NCBI RefSeq assembly: GCF_026016465.1
Contig: NZ_CP100390.1
Location: forward strand, 310,001 to 374,000
Source of the DNA: Alkalimarinus alittae
Lineage (GTDB): Bacteria > Pseudomonadota > Gammaproteobacteria > Pseudomonadales > Oleiphilaceae
Length of the DNA stretch: 64,000 bases
Direction: 5' to 3'
Part shown: positions 1 to 7,814 of the stretch, one piece after another
Layout of the letters: each line of letters begins with the position of its first letter
Position numbering within the stretch: position 1 is the first letter of the stretch
Notes under the pieces: generated by a model
The model's input: only the letters and a program-made list of their open reading frames with translations
Database searches by the model: none
Told to the model about the DNA's origin: nothing
Made by a program: the position numbers and the translations under genes

Positions 1-333
1 CAGCCAGACCCGGAATTATTGGAGAGTTTCTGGACGGTGGTTGAATACAATAACGGGCTAGGACTGTTACACCGCTTAGCCCGCTATATCGATGAGCGGC
101 GATGCCATCGCAATCGTTGGGTTGAAGCATTACAGAAAGCCGACGTACCGATGCGTTTTATCAATGGTATCGCTGACCCTGCTTCAGGCCTTGAAATGGC
201 TGACCGTTATGAAGTACTTATTGAAAATGGCGATGTTGTTCGTTTGGAGGGGGTTGGGCATTACCCGCATATTGAAACGCCTCAGCGGGTTTTGAGCACA
301 TATCTTGAATTCCGGCAGATAGTTGATGTTTAA
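1..333 (+). CDS. alpha/beta hydrolase, C-terminal part (cut by window start)
   Basis: Open reading frame running in from the left edge and ending at a TAA at 331-333; about 110 residues are visible. The segment FINGIADPASG followed by a short helix, then VVRLEGVGHYPHIETPQRV, is the usual C-terminal part of alpha/beta hydrolases: an acid-bearing turn (GIADPAS) and the catalytic histidine in GVGHYPHIE. The nucleophile and oxyanion region lie outside the window, so substrate cannot be judged. It reads toward dsbB but is separated from it by about 300 bases holding a palindromic repeat, so co-transcription is unlikely. Confidence 0.7.
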   Translation, partial: QPDPELLESFWTVVEYNNGLGLLHRLARYIDERRCHRNRWVEALQKADVPMRFINGIADPASGLEMADRYEVLIENGDVVRLEGVGHYPHIETPQRVLSTYLEFRQIVDV

Positions 334-441
334 CGGTCTGCAGGACTTATTGTGATGGCTTCGGATATTTTTAACTATATTTAACTTGCATCATTAAGAA
401 CGAGTTATTATGTTCGGCATACTTACTTATGCCTACTTTTT

Positions 442-467
442 ATAGGCTTATGACTAACTAAGCCTAT
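442..467. repeat. 9-bp perfect hairpin adjoining a REP-like element
   Basis: ATAGGCTTA at 442-450 is repeated in inverted orientation as TAAGCCTAT at 459-467, with an 8-base loop. There is no T run after it on either strand, so it is not a clear terminator. It directly abuts the larger inverted repeat at 468-581. Confidence 0.45.
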
Positions 468-581
468 CCAGAAACGACAGTCATTCCCGCGAAGGCGGGA
501 ATCCATAACGTGAAATTACGCCAAGACAATGAATCCGCGCCTTCGCGAGGATGACAAAAGGTGGCGTTTCGGTGTTTCTGG
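468..581. repeat. REP/BIME-like palindromic element
   Basis: Two related palindromic units face each other: 480-503 (core CCCGCGAAGGCGGGAAT) and 531-555 (core GCGCCTTCGCGAGGAT), each beginning or ending with GTCAT/ATGAC. The outer ends add a further inverted match, CCAGAAAC at 468-475 and GTTTCTGG at 574-581, giving an element of about 114 bp. Related single units occur at 3129-3154 and 9931-9956 in this window. This is the architecture of REP or MITE-like repeats of gammaproteobacteria; no transposase is nearby. Confidence 0.65.
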
Positions 582-628
582 GAAGGTATTAACTAGCTCA
601 ATACCGAACCGTTCTACTGGAGAACTAG

Positions 629-1132
629 ATGACGTTACCTACTCCTCGCCTGCTTAACCTGCTGTTGTTTTTAGTCTGCACTTCATTGATGGTATTTGCA
701 TTCTTTCTTGAGCACATGAAGGGGCTTGAGCCTTGTCCGCTTTGTATGTCTCAGCGAATTGTTGTGATCACCATCGGCATACTTGCCCTTATCTCGGCCA
801 TCCATAACCCCGCAAAAATTGGCACTAAAGTGTATGGCGCTCTACTGGTAGTGGTTGCTGCCATCGGTGCAGCATTATCAACTAGACAGCTTTGGCTGCA
901 AAGTTTACCCGAAGATGAGATTCCAGCGTGCGGACCTGGCTTGAGTTATATCGTCGATAATATGGAATACTTTCCCTTGCAGGAAGTGTTAACCATGATG
1001 CTAAGTGGTACTGGAGATTGTGCAGAAGTGCAATGGGTTTTTCTGGGTTTAAGTATTCCAGGCTGGACACTTATTGTATTTATCTCGATTGCGTTGTTGG
1101 GGCTGTTTCAATTATTCAGAAAATCGCAGTAA
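629..1132 (+). CDS. dsbB: disulfide bond formation protein DsbB
   Basis: A 167-residue inner membrane protein with four hydrophobic segments. It carries the two DsbB cysteine pairs: C36-P-L-C39 in the first periplasmic loop and C101/C131 in the second (PACGPGL and GTGDCAEV). By family knowledge it reoxidises periplasmic DsbA and passes electrons to quinone. The ATG at 629 has GGAG at 618-621. Length matches the family (about 165-175). DsbB homologues sit near algQ/rsd and the hem genes in Pseudomonas, which fits the next gene. A second DsbB-type (DsbI/DsbH) role cannot be excluded. Confidence 0.92.
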   Translation: MTLPTPRLLNLLLFLVCTSLMVFAFFLEHMKGLEPCPLCMSQRIVVITIGILALISAIHNPAKIGTKVYGALLVVVAAIGAALSTRQLWLQSLPEDEIPACGPGLSYIVDNMEYFPLQEVLTMMLSGTGDCAEVQWVFLGLSIPGWTLIVFISIALLGLFQLFRKSQ

Positions 1133-1417
1133 TTTAAAATGACTGAAAGTGCTCATTTTTATCAAAACCGTATTATTTATCAGGCATATAGCCTTAATTA
1201 ATCGATTGCCTCTTGCGGTGGTTTCACATTTTGTTTAAGTTCAATGCTTGCTTCAGTTTCAAGGCTCGCATACAGTATGAGTTGAGCCGGTAGGGGCTGA
1301 AAGAAAACAATAAATCAGGATGCAGCGATTATTCGACTTTATATTTTCAGAGCGATTTTCTGAATCAAGTCAGCATCGAATGTTCTTGCGAAAAAGACGT
1401 AGGTTAAGGGGACTGTT

Positions 1418-1888
1418 ATGCTCGAGAATTGCCGTAATGCAAAAGAGCGTTGGGGAGGCGTGAGTGATATCGTCGATAAATGGTTAAAAGAACGACAAGA
1501 CCTTATTGTTCTTTATTGCGATATTACATCGACGGAAGGCGAGTCGACGGAAGCGTTGGTTACTCGATATCAGCATTTCTGCCAACTGCTTGTAGACTAT
1601 GTTTCAGCGGGGCACTTTGAAGTGTACGAGCAGCTAATTCAAGAAGCCAAAGAGTTTGATGACGGTGGATTGGAATTGGCTAAAAAGATTATCCCTCAAA
1701 TTGAACAGACAACTGAAATAGCCTTAAAGTTTAACGATCAATTTGATAACGTTCATAAAGTTGATGATGGCTTAGGTTCATTAGTCAGCGAAATGTCCAG
1801 GCTCGGTGAAGTGCTTGCAGACCGGTTTGAACTTGAAGATGCAATGCTTGAAGCGCTACATAACGCTCACGCAGACCAGGTGGTATAG
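1418..1888 (+). CDS. rsd: Rsd/AlgQ, anti-sigma-70 regulator
   Basis: A 156-residue soluble all-helical protein. The N-terminal LENCRNAKERWGG and the following LIVLYC segment are characteristic of the Rsd/AlgQ family, which binds the principal sigma factor and shifts RNA polymerase toward alternative sigma factors; in Pseudomonas AlgQ also affects alginate and iron responses. The start has a good ribosome site (AAGGGGA, about 8 bases upstream). It is a single gene ending at a hairpin at 1971-2005. AlgQ is normally close to algR, argH and the hem genes; here those lie about 28 kb away, so the block has been split. Confidence 0.9.
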   Translation: MLENCRNAKERWGGVSDIVDKWLKERQDLIVLYCDITSTEGESTEALVTRYQHFCQLLVDYVSAGHFEVYEQLIQEAKEFDDGGLELAKKIIPQIEQTTEIALKFNDQFDNVHKVDDGLGSLVSEMSRLGEVLADRFELEDAMLEALHNAHADQVV

Positions 1889-1970
1889 ACGCGTAATTAA
1901 ACGTTATTCATTGAGTCGTGTCAGCCAATGCCGAATATAGGTGTACACCTCTTATTGAAGGTGGTCACTT

Positions 1971-2029
1971 ATTAAGCGGGGTTCATTACTGAGGCCCTGC
2001 TTAATACCTTTCTTTTTGCTTTTTTCATC
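1971..2029 (+). terminator. probable rho-independent terminator of rsd
   Basis: ATTAAGCGGGG (1971-1981) pairs with CCCTGCTTAAT (1995-2005) with one mismatch across a loop, followed by a T-rich stretch reaching about 2029. The rest of the 229 bases between rsd and the WD40 gene shows no gene. Confidence 0.5.
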
Positions 2030-2117
2030 AACTTCTCCTTTTTTAATCTTATCTTTGTCTAAACTGATAGGTATTACCCACTGAGGTTTTTGTATTTACT
2101 TGGAGTTTTTTCGATTG

Positions 2118-3116
2118 ATGAACATGATACAGTCAACTCTCTGCCTATACGCGCGAGCTCTAAAACTACTGGCATTATCGTTAATTGTACTGACCATAGT
2201 GGGCTGTGGCGAAAAAGGTCCTGAGTCAAAAACGGAGCTAGCGGTGCAAGGTTTCCTTAGTGGCGACATATCACGAGATGGCCGTTATGCCGTAGTGGGT
2301 TCTATTCATCATGGTGGCAGTTTGTGGGATGTTGCCAAGAAAGAGAGAATGTTTGATTGGAATCACGCTGCAGGCGAGAAAAGCTTGATTAGGCATGTCT
2401 CGATTTCAGGTGATGGTACACTTGCGGCAACAACCGTTGAAGATAATGTGGTGCTTTGGGAAACGGCTACAGGGAAGTCTGTCGCCTTCTGGAAGGCGCC
2501 TGCTAGAATATCCGCACTCAAGTTATCATGGGATGGACGTTACGCGTTATTAGGCATGATCAATCATCAAGCCATGTATTTTGATATGAATGCAGGTAGC
2601 CGAGTATTTACCTTTGAGCATAATGCGGAGGTTCGCTCAGTCGACTTATCTGATGATGGTCTGTTGGGGATTACGGGAGCGGATGATTTAACGGCAAAAG
2701 TGTGGGATTTGCAAAACGGTGACCTGTTGCACCAGTTTAATCATCGAAACCAGATAAAAACGGTCGCTATTTCTGGCAAGGGAAAATACGGCTTTACCAC
2801 ATCTCAAAGAGAGGACTCTATTATCTGGGATTTAAAAACCGGTGAGTCTGTTCTTAAATTACCAAACCGTTATACCAACTTCACAGCGGCACAGTTTTCG
2901 GAAGATGAAAGCAAATTACTACTAGGAACCTTTCAGGGGGTACTTTCTATCATGACACTTCCTTCTGGGTCAGTCGAGTCAACTTGGCAGGCTAGCCCAC
3001 GAAAGGCATATGGAGGGGCTTCAAGTAAGGCTGTGGTTGCTGCAGTTTTTTCTCAGAAACCTGGCGGTGTAATTGCGTTAATGTCAGATGGAATGCTGCA
3101 AGCGTTTGAACCGTAG
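2118..3116 (+). CDS. WD40-repeat lipoprotein
   Basis: About 332 residues. A hydrophobic N-terminus ends in a lipobox (TIVGC), after which the chain begins GEKGPESK, so the product should be lipidated and exported. The body consists of WD40-type blades: repeated units with SISGDGTLAA, VDLSDDGLLGI, AQFSEDESKL turns followed by W-D or V-W-D/E strands (SLWDVAK, VLWETAT, KVWDLQN, IIWDLKT), about six to seven blades. Such propellers are binding platforms; no enzymatic motif is present and the partner is unknown. ATG 2118 is chosen, with GGAG at 2102-2105; TTG 2100 or 2115 and ATG 2124 are alternatives. It stands alone, convergent with the PPIase. Confidence 0.8.
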   Translation: MNMIQSTLCLYARALKLLALSLIVLTIVGCGEKGPESKTELAVQGFLSGDISRDGRYAVVGSIHHGGSLWDVAKKERMFDWNHAAGEKSLIRHVSISGDGTLAATTVEDNVVLWETATGKSVAFWKAPARISALKLSWDGRYALLGMINHQAMYFDMNAGSRVFTFEHNAEVRSVDLSDDGLLGITGADDLTAKVWDLQNGDLLHQFNHRNQIKTVAISGKGKYGFTTSQREDSIIWDLKTGESVLKLPNRYTNFTAAQFSEDESKLLLGTFQGVLSIMTLPSGSVESTWQASPRKAYGGASSKAVVAAVFSQKPGGVIALMSDGMLQAFEP

Positions 3117-3128
3117 CATTAAACACAG

Positions 3129-3154
3129 GGTATACCCGCAAAAGCGGGAATACC
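3129..3154. repeat. REP-like hairpin between convergent genes
   Basis: GGTATACCCGC and GCGGGAATACC flank a 4-base AAAA loop with one mismatched pair. The core CCCGC..GCGGGAAT matches the units at 480-503 and 9931-9956. Between the convergent WD40 and PPIase genes it may act as a bidirectional transcription barrier. Confidence 0.55.
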
Positions 3155-3176
3155 GAATGTCTGTAGATAAGCGGCC

Positions 3177-3866
3177 TTACTTTTGTATTTCTAGCAGCTC
3201 AACTTCAAACAATAGTGTTTCATTAGGACCGATATTGCGGTTTCCACCAGGGCCATAAGCTAAATCAGACGGAATATATAGGTTCCATTTGCTGCCCACT
3301 GACATCAGTTGCAGTGCTTCTGTCCATCCAGGTATCACCCCTTGTACAGGAAAGCTAACTGGCTCGCCTCGCTCGATTGAACTGTCGAATACAGTGCCAT
3401 CTATTAAGCTACCGCTATAATGTACTTTAACTACACTGTCTGCTGTTGGTTTTGCGCCTGCCCCAGCGTTGATGACTTTATATTGCAGGCCGCTTGCAAC
3501 GGTGACAACACCTTCTTTGTTTTTGTTGTCAGCAAGAAAAGTCTCGCCTTTGATTTTGTTTTTCTCAGCTATTTGCTCAAACGCTTGGAGTTGCTCTTTG
3601 CGTTGGCTGTCTTGGAATTTTTTTAGAACGTCTTCAATTTGAGCATCCGTTAGTTTCGCGGTGTCGCCTGAGAAACCATCTTTCACACCGTCTATAAATA
3701 CGTTTAGGTCGAGGTTAGGTAAGTCATTTGTCATGCGCTTACCAAAGATAAGGCCAAAACTATAGCTGACTTTTTGCTCGTCGGTTTCAAGTGGTTTAAC
3801 CGGATCGGCAGCTAGGGTTAACGTTGACGCACTTAACAGTGCCGCAGCCATGAGCGTTTTTTTCAT
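3177..3866 (-). CDS. fkpA: FKBP-type peptidyl-prolyl isomerase, FkpA/Mip family
   Basis: A 229-residue periplasmic protein. A classic Sec signal peptide (MKKTLMAAALLSASTLTLAA) is followed by the helical dimerisation domain (about 25-115: KVSYSFGLIFGKRM, then a long charged helix) and a C-terminal FKBP domain (about 120-229) with SGLQYKVI, VKVHYSGSLIDGTVFDSS, FPVQGVIPGWTEALQLM and IPSDLAYG. The family catalyses proline isomerisation and acts as a chaperone of exported proteins. Length and order fit FkpA/Mip rather than the shorter FklB. AAGGA lies about 10 bases before the ATG. It is probably monocistronic. Confidence 0.9.
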   Translation of the reverse strand: MKKTLMAAALLSASTLTLAADPVKPLETDEQKVSYSFGLIFGKRMTNDLPNLDLNVFIDGVKDGFSGDTAKLTDAQIEDVLKKFQDSQRKEQLQAFEQIAEKNKIKGETFLADNKNKEGVVTVASGLQYKVINAGAGAKPTADSVVKVHYSGSLIDGTVFDSSIERGEPVSFPVQGVIPGWTEALQLMSVGSKWNLYIPSDLAYGPGGNRNIGPNETLLFEVELLEIQK

Positions 3867-3981
3867 TGGAGATGGTTCCTTAATTGAAAAGGGTTATTTT
3901 AATAAATAAATCAAGACGCTAGTTTGTTATTAGTGCCAAGATTGTGTTGTGTATTAACTTACTTGTTTTTTTTAGATTAGG

Positions 3982-4479
3982 CTACTTTTTCTCAGTATTG
4001 CGGGTTAGTGCCTCTAGCTGTTTATTGCGTTGTTCCATCATGTCTCTAACGGCGTGGGCATCGTCAACAATGTTAAGTGCTCTGTCTAATGTCAGTGTGT
4101 CCTCGTTACTTTGAGGGGGCGTATATGTGGGGGTATTACCCCTATCTGAGTCAGTTGCTGTCTTGGGCAGGGGCGCTGTTACTTCAAGAATGGGCGTAGA
4201 CTGGATTATATTGGTTTGGTCGTTGACCACTAATGTGCTGAATTTAACGCCTTCAGGTGGTTGGTCGCCATAATGCCAAACCCCAGTTGCATCTTTCCAC
4301 TTATAAACGGTACGGTCTGAAGGTAGGCTAGGTACATTTGATATTATTTCGCTAGGCGATAAATCGTCGATATTCGGCAAACTCATCATGGGCTCGCCTT
4401 GCTTGTTTTTCATCATAAATGGAATCGTTATTGCGCCAATCAAAATGATGGCGGTAACTATTCGGTATATCCACTTCAT
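3982..4479 (-). CDS. DUF4124 domain protein, membrane-anchored
   Basis: 165 residues. An N-terminal hydrophobic segment (IVTAIILIGAITIPFMM) would anchor or export it. A DUF4124 motif follows (VYKWKDATGVWHYGDQPP, about 59-76), a small domain found in many gammaproteobacterial envelope proteins and of unknown function. The remainder is low-complexity, proline/threonine-rich, ending in a charged helix (DMMEQRNKQLEAL). It shares its direction with the TIGR02444 gene 57 bases upstream and may be cotranscribed. Confidence 0.7.
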   Translation of the reverse strand: MKWIYRIVTAIILIGAITIPFMMKNKQGEPMMSLPNIDDLSPSEIISNVPSLPSDRTVYKWKDATGVWHYGDQPPEGVKFSTLVVNDQTNIIQSTPILEVTAPLPKTATDSDRGNTPTYTPPQSNEDTLTLDRALNIVDDAHAVRDMMEQRNKQLEALTRNTEKK

Positions 4480-4536
4480 ATTTTTATTTTTCTCTTATTC
4501 ATTTAAGGAGTGCACTAACTATAAATATAGCGGCTT

Positions 4537-5166
4537 TTAACGATTGCTCTTAATTTCTGACAAATAAGCTTTAATGAATGCACGGTCATAGTTTGGAAGC
4601 GTCGCGTGCACGACCGACACTAAGTAAGGCATGATTACTTCGAGCGATGTCTGCGGATTACGCGTCAGTGCTTGCTCGGAATAGCTCAATAGGTTTAAAG
4701 ATACGGTTTGTATTGTGTTCTGTTTTGCCGAGAGCTTAGCAATATGGTCAACTCGCTGGAATAGTAGTGCCTGCTCGATCTGTTCTGCCTGTAACTCTGC
4801 ACGTTGAACAGTCGCCTTGAGCTCGGGGTGGTGTGGCGCAATGTGTTTTAGCTGCTTGCGTATATTGCGAAGCGGTGTCACAGTTTGGTCGCTCCACAGG
4901 TCTAGAAGACGATCATCCGCAAGTTTGTCGGCTAATAGTTCTTTTTGCTCAAGTCCAAGCCAGCAACAGAGCAGCAGGCGGTTAACCTTTAGTCCATATT
5001 GGTCTTGTAGTGCGAGTAGCGAAACCTGAACCTCAGGGTGCTTCCATAGCGATAATGAAAAATTCCAAAACGGCGATTCTAGTGACAGGGCTATTGGTAG
5101 TGACAGGGCTATTGGTAGTGTGATGGCAGTATTGTTAACAGTATTGTCGTTTCTTTGGTCTGGCAT
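4537..5166 (-). CDS. TIGR02444/DUF2390 family protein
   Basis: 209 residues, soluble and mostly helical. The segment FWNFSLSLWKHPEVQ followed by LLLCCWLGLEQ identifies the TIGR02444 (DUF2390) family, which is typically encoded next to the YheS-type ABC-F gene, as here (divergent, 29 bases apart). Function unknown. The N-terminal region contains a duplicated hexapeptide PIALSL caused by an exact 18-base tandem duplication (5081-5098 and 5099-5116). The duplication precedes the conserved domain and keeps the frame. Confidence 0.75.
   Translation of the reverse strand: MPDQRNDNTVNNTAITLPIALSLPIALSLESPFWNFSLSLWKHPEVQVSLLALQDQYGLKVNRLLLCCWLGLEQKELLADKLADDRLLDLWSDQTVTPLRNIRKQLKHIAPHHPELKATVQRAELQAEQIEQALLFQRVDHIAKLSAKQNTIQTVSLNLLSYSEQALTRNPQTSLEVIMPYLVSVVHATLPNYDRAFIKAYLSEIKSNR
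5081..5116. repeat. 18-bp exact tandem duplication inside the TIGR02444 gene
   Basis: Bases 5081-5098 are repeated exactly at 5099-5116, with four more matching bases after. The unit length is a multiple of three, adding six residues (PIALSL twice) near the N-terminus. This is a slippage-type microduplication. Confidence 0.85.
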
Positions 5167-5195
5167 GGTTTTGTTTATCCTGCGGTCGAGGTAGA

Positions 5196-7121
5196 ATGCC
5201 GCCCATGTTAAATATTGAAGCGTTAAGTCTACTACGTGGCGGTAATACGCTGCTAGACCAAGTTGAAGTTACTATCCATACTGGGCGTCGTGTGGCGATT
5301 GTGGGTGCCAACGGTTCGGGCAAAACCAGCCTGTTTAAGTTGATTCTCGGTGAGCTGCAGGCGGATGAAGGTGAGCTAACGCTGCCCGGCCAGTGCCGTA
5401 TCGCGCATATGCAGCAGGAAGTCGATAATATTGATCGTACTGCCATAGAGCATGTGATTGATGGTCATAAGGAGCTTCGCAAATTAGAAGCGGCATTGGC
5501 GCAAGCAGAAGCCGCAGATGACCACGGAAAAATGGCCCAGATACACGGTCAGCTTGACGCCATCGATGGTTACAACGTCAATGTTAGTGCAGAACAATTA
5601 CTACATGGGCTTAGTTTTTCTCAACACGATATGCATCGCCCAGTCAGTGACTTTTCTGGTGGTTGGCGAATCCGATTAAACCTTGCTCAGGCGCTAATGT
5701 GTCCGTCAGACCTGCTATTGCTCGATGAGCCGACTAACCACTTGGACCTTGATGCAACGCTTTGGCTTGAGCGATGGTTAAAGCAGTATCAGGGAACCTT
5801 ACTGTTTATTTCACATGACCGTGATTTTATTGATAGTGTTGCGAGCCATGTACTGCATTTCGAAAACAAAAAGCTCAATTACTATACCGGCAGTTATTCA
5901 GACTTTGAAAAACAAAGAGCCGAGCGACTTGCTCAGCAGCAAGCTAACTTTGAAAAGCAGCAGCAACGTATTTCAGAAATAGAAGATTTTGTTCGCCGTT
6001 TTCGGGCCAAAGCCACTAAAGCCAAGCAGGCTCAGAGTCGCTTAAAAGAACTAGAACGGATGGAAAAAATAGCAGCAGCGCATATCGACTCGCCGTTTCA
6101 TTTTGAGTTCCCGTGTTCAGAAAAAATGTCAGATCCGCTATTAAACCTGAAGAAAATCTCAGTAGGTTATGGCGATAAAACTATTTTGAGTGATGTCACT
6201 CTTAGCATTCACCCAGGTACGCGAGTAGGTCTACTTGGACCGAATGGCGCGGGTAAGTCGACTCTGATCAAAGCGTTTGTGAATGACTTGCCTCCACTGG
6301 CGGGTGAGCGTGTCTGTGGTGAGCATTTAGCCATCGGTTACTTTGCTCAGCATCAGCTTGAAGCACTAGACCCTAAAGCGTCTCCTGCGACCCATATTCA
6401 ACGACTCTCACCGAAAGAGTCTGAGCAATCTATTCGTAACTTTCTGGGTGGTTTTGGCTTTCATGGTGATGAAGCATTTGGCGATATCACTACGTTTTCC
6501 GGCGGTGAAAAAGCACGCTTGGCACTCGCTATCATTGCGTGGCAGAAACCCAACCTATTATTGCTCGATGAGCCGACCAACCACCTTGACTTAGAAATGC
6601 GCCACGCCCTGACCATGGCATTACAGAGCTTTGAGGGCGCGGTCATCGTTGTTTCACACGATCGTCATTTATTGAAAAATACCGTTGAAGAGTTTTTATT
6701 GGTCGTCGATGGCAAAGTAGATGTTTTTGATGGCGACTTGCCGGCCTATGAAAAGTGGCTGCTGGATTATCAAAAACAATCAGACCAATCCACAGAAAAA
6801 ACTGTCAGCAATTCAGATAATGAGTCGTCAGACGATAAAAAAGAACGAAAGCGTTTAGCCGCTGAAAATCGAAAACGTATTAGCCCGCTTCGTAAACAGC
6901 TGGAAAAAGATGAAAAATCAATTGATCGGTTACATCAGGTGCTGGAAGAAATAGAAGGACTATTGGCTGACCCTGATATTTATTCAGACAGCCAAAAAGA
7001 CCGTTTAAAGCAGGTGTTACAACAGCAGGCTGAAAGCAAAACTGAACTTGAAGAAGTTGAACTCAGTTGGTGTGATGTCAGCGAGCAAATCGAAACCCTT
7101 CAGGCGGAAGAGTTAGAGTGA
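5196..7121 (+). CDS. yheS: ABC-F family ATPase, YheS-like
   Basis: 641 residues with two ABC domains and no membrane segments. Domain 1 has Walker A GANGSGKTS, signature FSGGWRIRL and Walker B LLLLDEPTNHLDL; domain 2 has GPNGAGKST, FSGGEKARL and a second LLLLDEPTNHLDL. The inter-domain linker is long and basic (RRFRAKATKAKQAQSRLKE), and the C-terminus (from about 545) is a charged coiled coil. This is the ABC-F layout of proteins that bind the ribosomal E site and help stalled translation; YheS is the closest subgroup by N-terminus and length. ATG 5196 sits just after GAGGTAG; ATG 5205 is an equally good start. The GST start lies at its stop codon. Confidence 0.88.
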   Translation: MPPMLNIEALSLLRGGNTLLDQVEVTIHTGRRVAIVGANGSGKTSLFKLILGELQADEGELTLPGQCRIAHMQQEVDNIDRTAIEHVIDGHKELRKLEAALAQAEAADDHGKMAQIHGQLDAIDGYNVNVSAEQLLHGLSFSQHDMHRPVSDFSGGWRIRLNLAQALMCPSDLLLLDEPTNHLDLDATLWLERWLKQYQGTLLFISHDRDFIDSVASHVLHFENKKLNYYTGSYSDFEKQRAERLAQQQANFEKQQQRISEIEDFVRRFRAKATKAKQAQSRLKELERMEKIAAAHIDSPFHFEFPCSEKMSDPLLNLKKISVGYGDKTILSDVTLSIHPGTRVGLLGPNGAGKSTLIKAFVNDLPPLAGERVCGEHLAIGYFAQHQLEALDPKASPATHIQRLSPKESEQSIRNFLGGFGFHGDEAFGDITTFSGGEKARLALAIIAWQKPNLLLLDEPTNHLDLEMRHALTMALQSFEGAVIVVSHDRHLLKNTVEEFLLVVDGKVDVFDGDLPAYEKWLLDYQKQSDQSTEKTVSNSDNESSDDKKERKRLAAENRKRISPLRKQLEKDEKSIDRLHQVLEEIEGLLADPDIYSDSQKDRLKQVLQQQAESKTELEEVELSWCDVSEQIETLQAEELE

Positions 7122-7126
7122 GCCCA

Positions 7127-7783
7127 ATGCCCGTTCTGTACTCCTTTCGCCGCTGCCCCTATGCCATGCGTGCGCGAATGGCGCTAAGTTACAGTGGTGT
7201 AAAGGTTGCGCTTCGAGAGATTGAATTAAAGAATAAGCCGCTTGAATTGCTAACCGCTTCAGCCAAAGGTACGGTCCCCGTATTGATTCTACCTGACGGT
7301 CAAGTGATTGATGAAAGCAGGGATATTATGTTGTGGGCGTTAGCTCAGAACGATCCTGATAATTGGATGCCAGCGCTAAATAGCGTGCTATATAAAGAGG
7401 CGATTAGCCTGATTGATCAGAATGATGGTGAATTTAAAGGCTATTTAGATCGCTATAAATATGCAGACCGGTACCCTGAGCATCCAGAAGCGCATTACAG
7501 ATCACAGGGCGAATTGTTTCTAGCGGAGTTAGACGCAAGGCTTCAAACTAGCCAATACTTGCTGGGCGAACAGCTGTCAGTGGCCGATATCGCTATTATG
7601 CCGTTTATTCGCCAGTTTGCGCATGTTGACATGGCTTGGTTTCGGCAAACTCAATATGCCGCCCTGCAAACGTGGCTAGATCTGCTGTTAGCATCCACTT
7701 TATTTAACCGAATAATGGAAAAATATAAGCCTTGGGTTTCTGATGCCGAGCCTGTCTACTTGCCTGTTAAACCAAACAAGTAA
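7127..7783 (+). CDS. glutathione S-transferase family protein
   Basis: About 218 residues (221 if the overlapping GTG at 7118 is used). The N-terminal thioredoxin-like domain begins VLYSFRRCPYAMRARMAL and contains KGTVPVLILPDG, with the cis-proline before V, and ESRDIMLW, the glutathione-binding E-S pair. The C-terminal part is an all-helical GST domain (YLLGEQLSVADIAIMPFIRQF). The C-P-Y-A active-site stretch recalls the glutaredoxin-2-like or omega-type branch. Substrate unknown. The GTG at 7118 overlaps the yheS stop by four bases, suggesting translational coupling whichever start is used. Confidence 0.8.
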   Translation: MPVLYSFRRCPYAMRARMALSYSGVKVALREIELKNKPLELLTASAKGTVPVLILPDGQVIDESRDIMLWALAQNDPDNWMPALNSVLYKEAISLIDQNDGEFKGYLDRYKYADRYPEHPEAHYRSQGELFLAELDARLQTSQYLLGEQLSVADIAIMPFIRQFAHVDMAWFRQTQYAALQTWLDLLLASTLFNRIMEKYKPWVSDAEPVYLPVKPNK

Positions 7784-7814
7784 GAGCAATAGTCTCGGCG
7801 ATTTTGCCTCTCAG

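Noticed and set aside
5135-5446. Minus-strand frame overlapping the start of yheS
   Set aside because: It is antisense to the conserved Walker A region and has a shadow-like composition.
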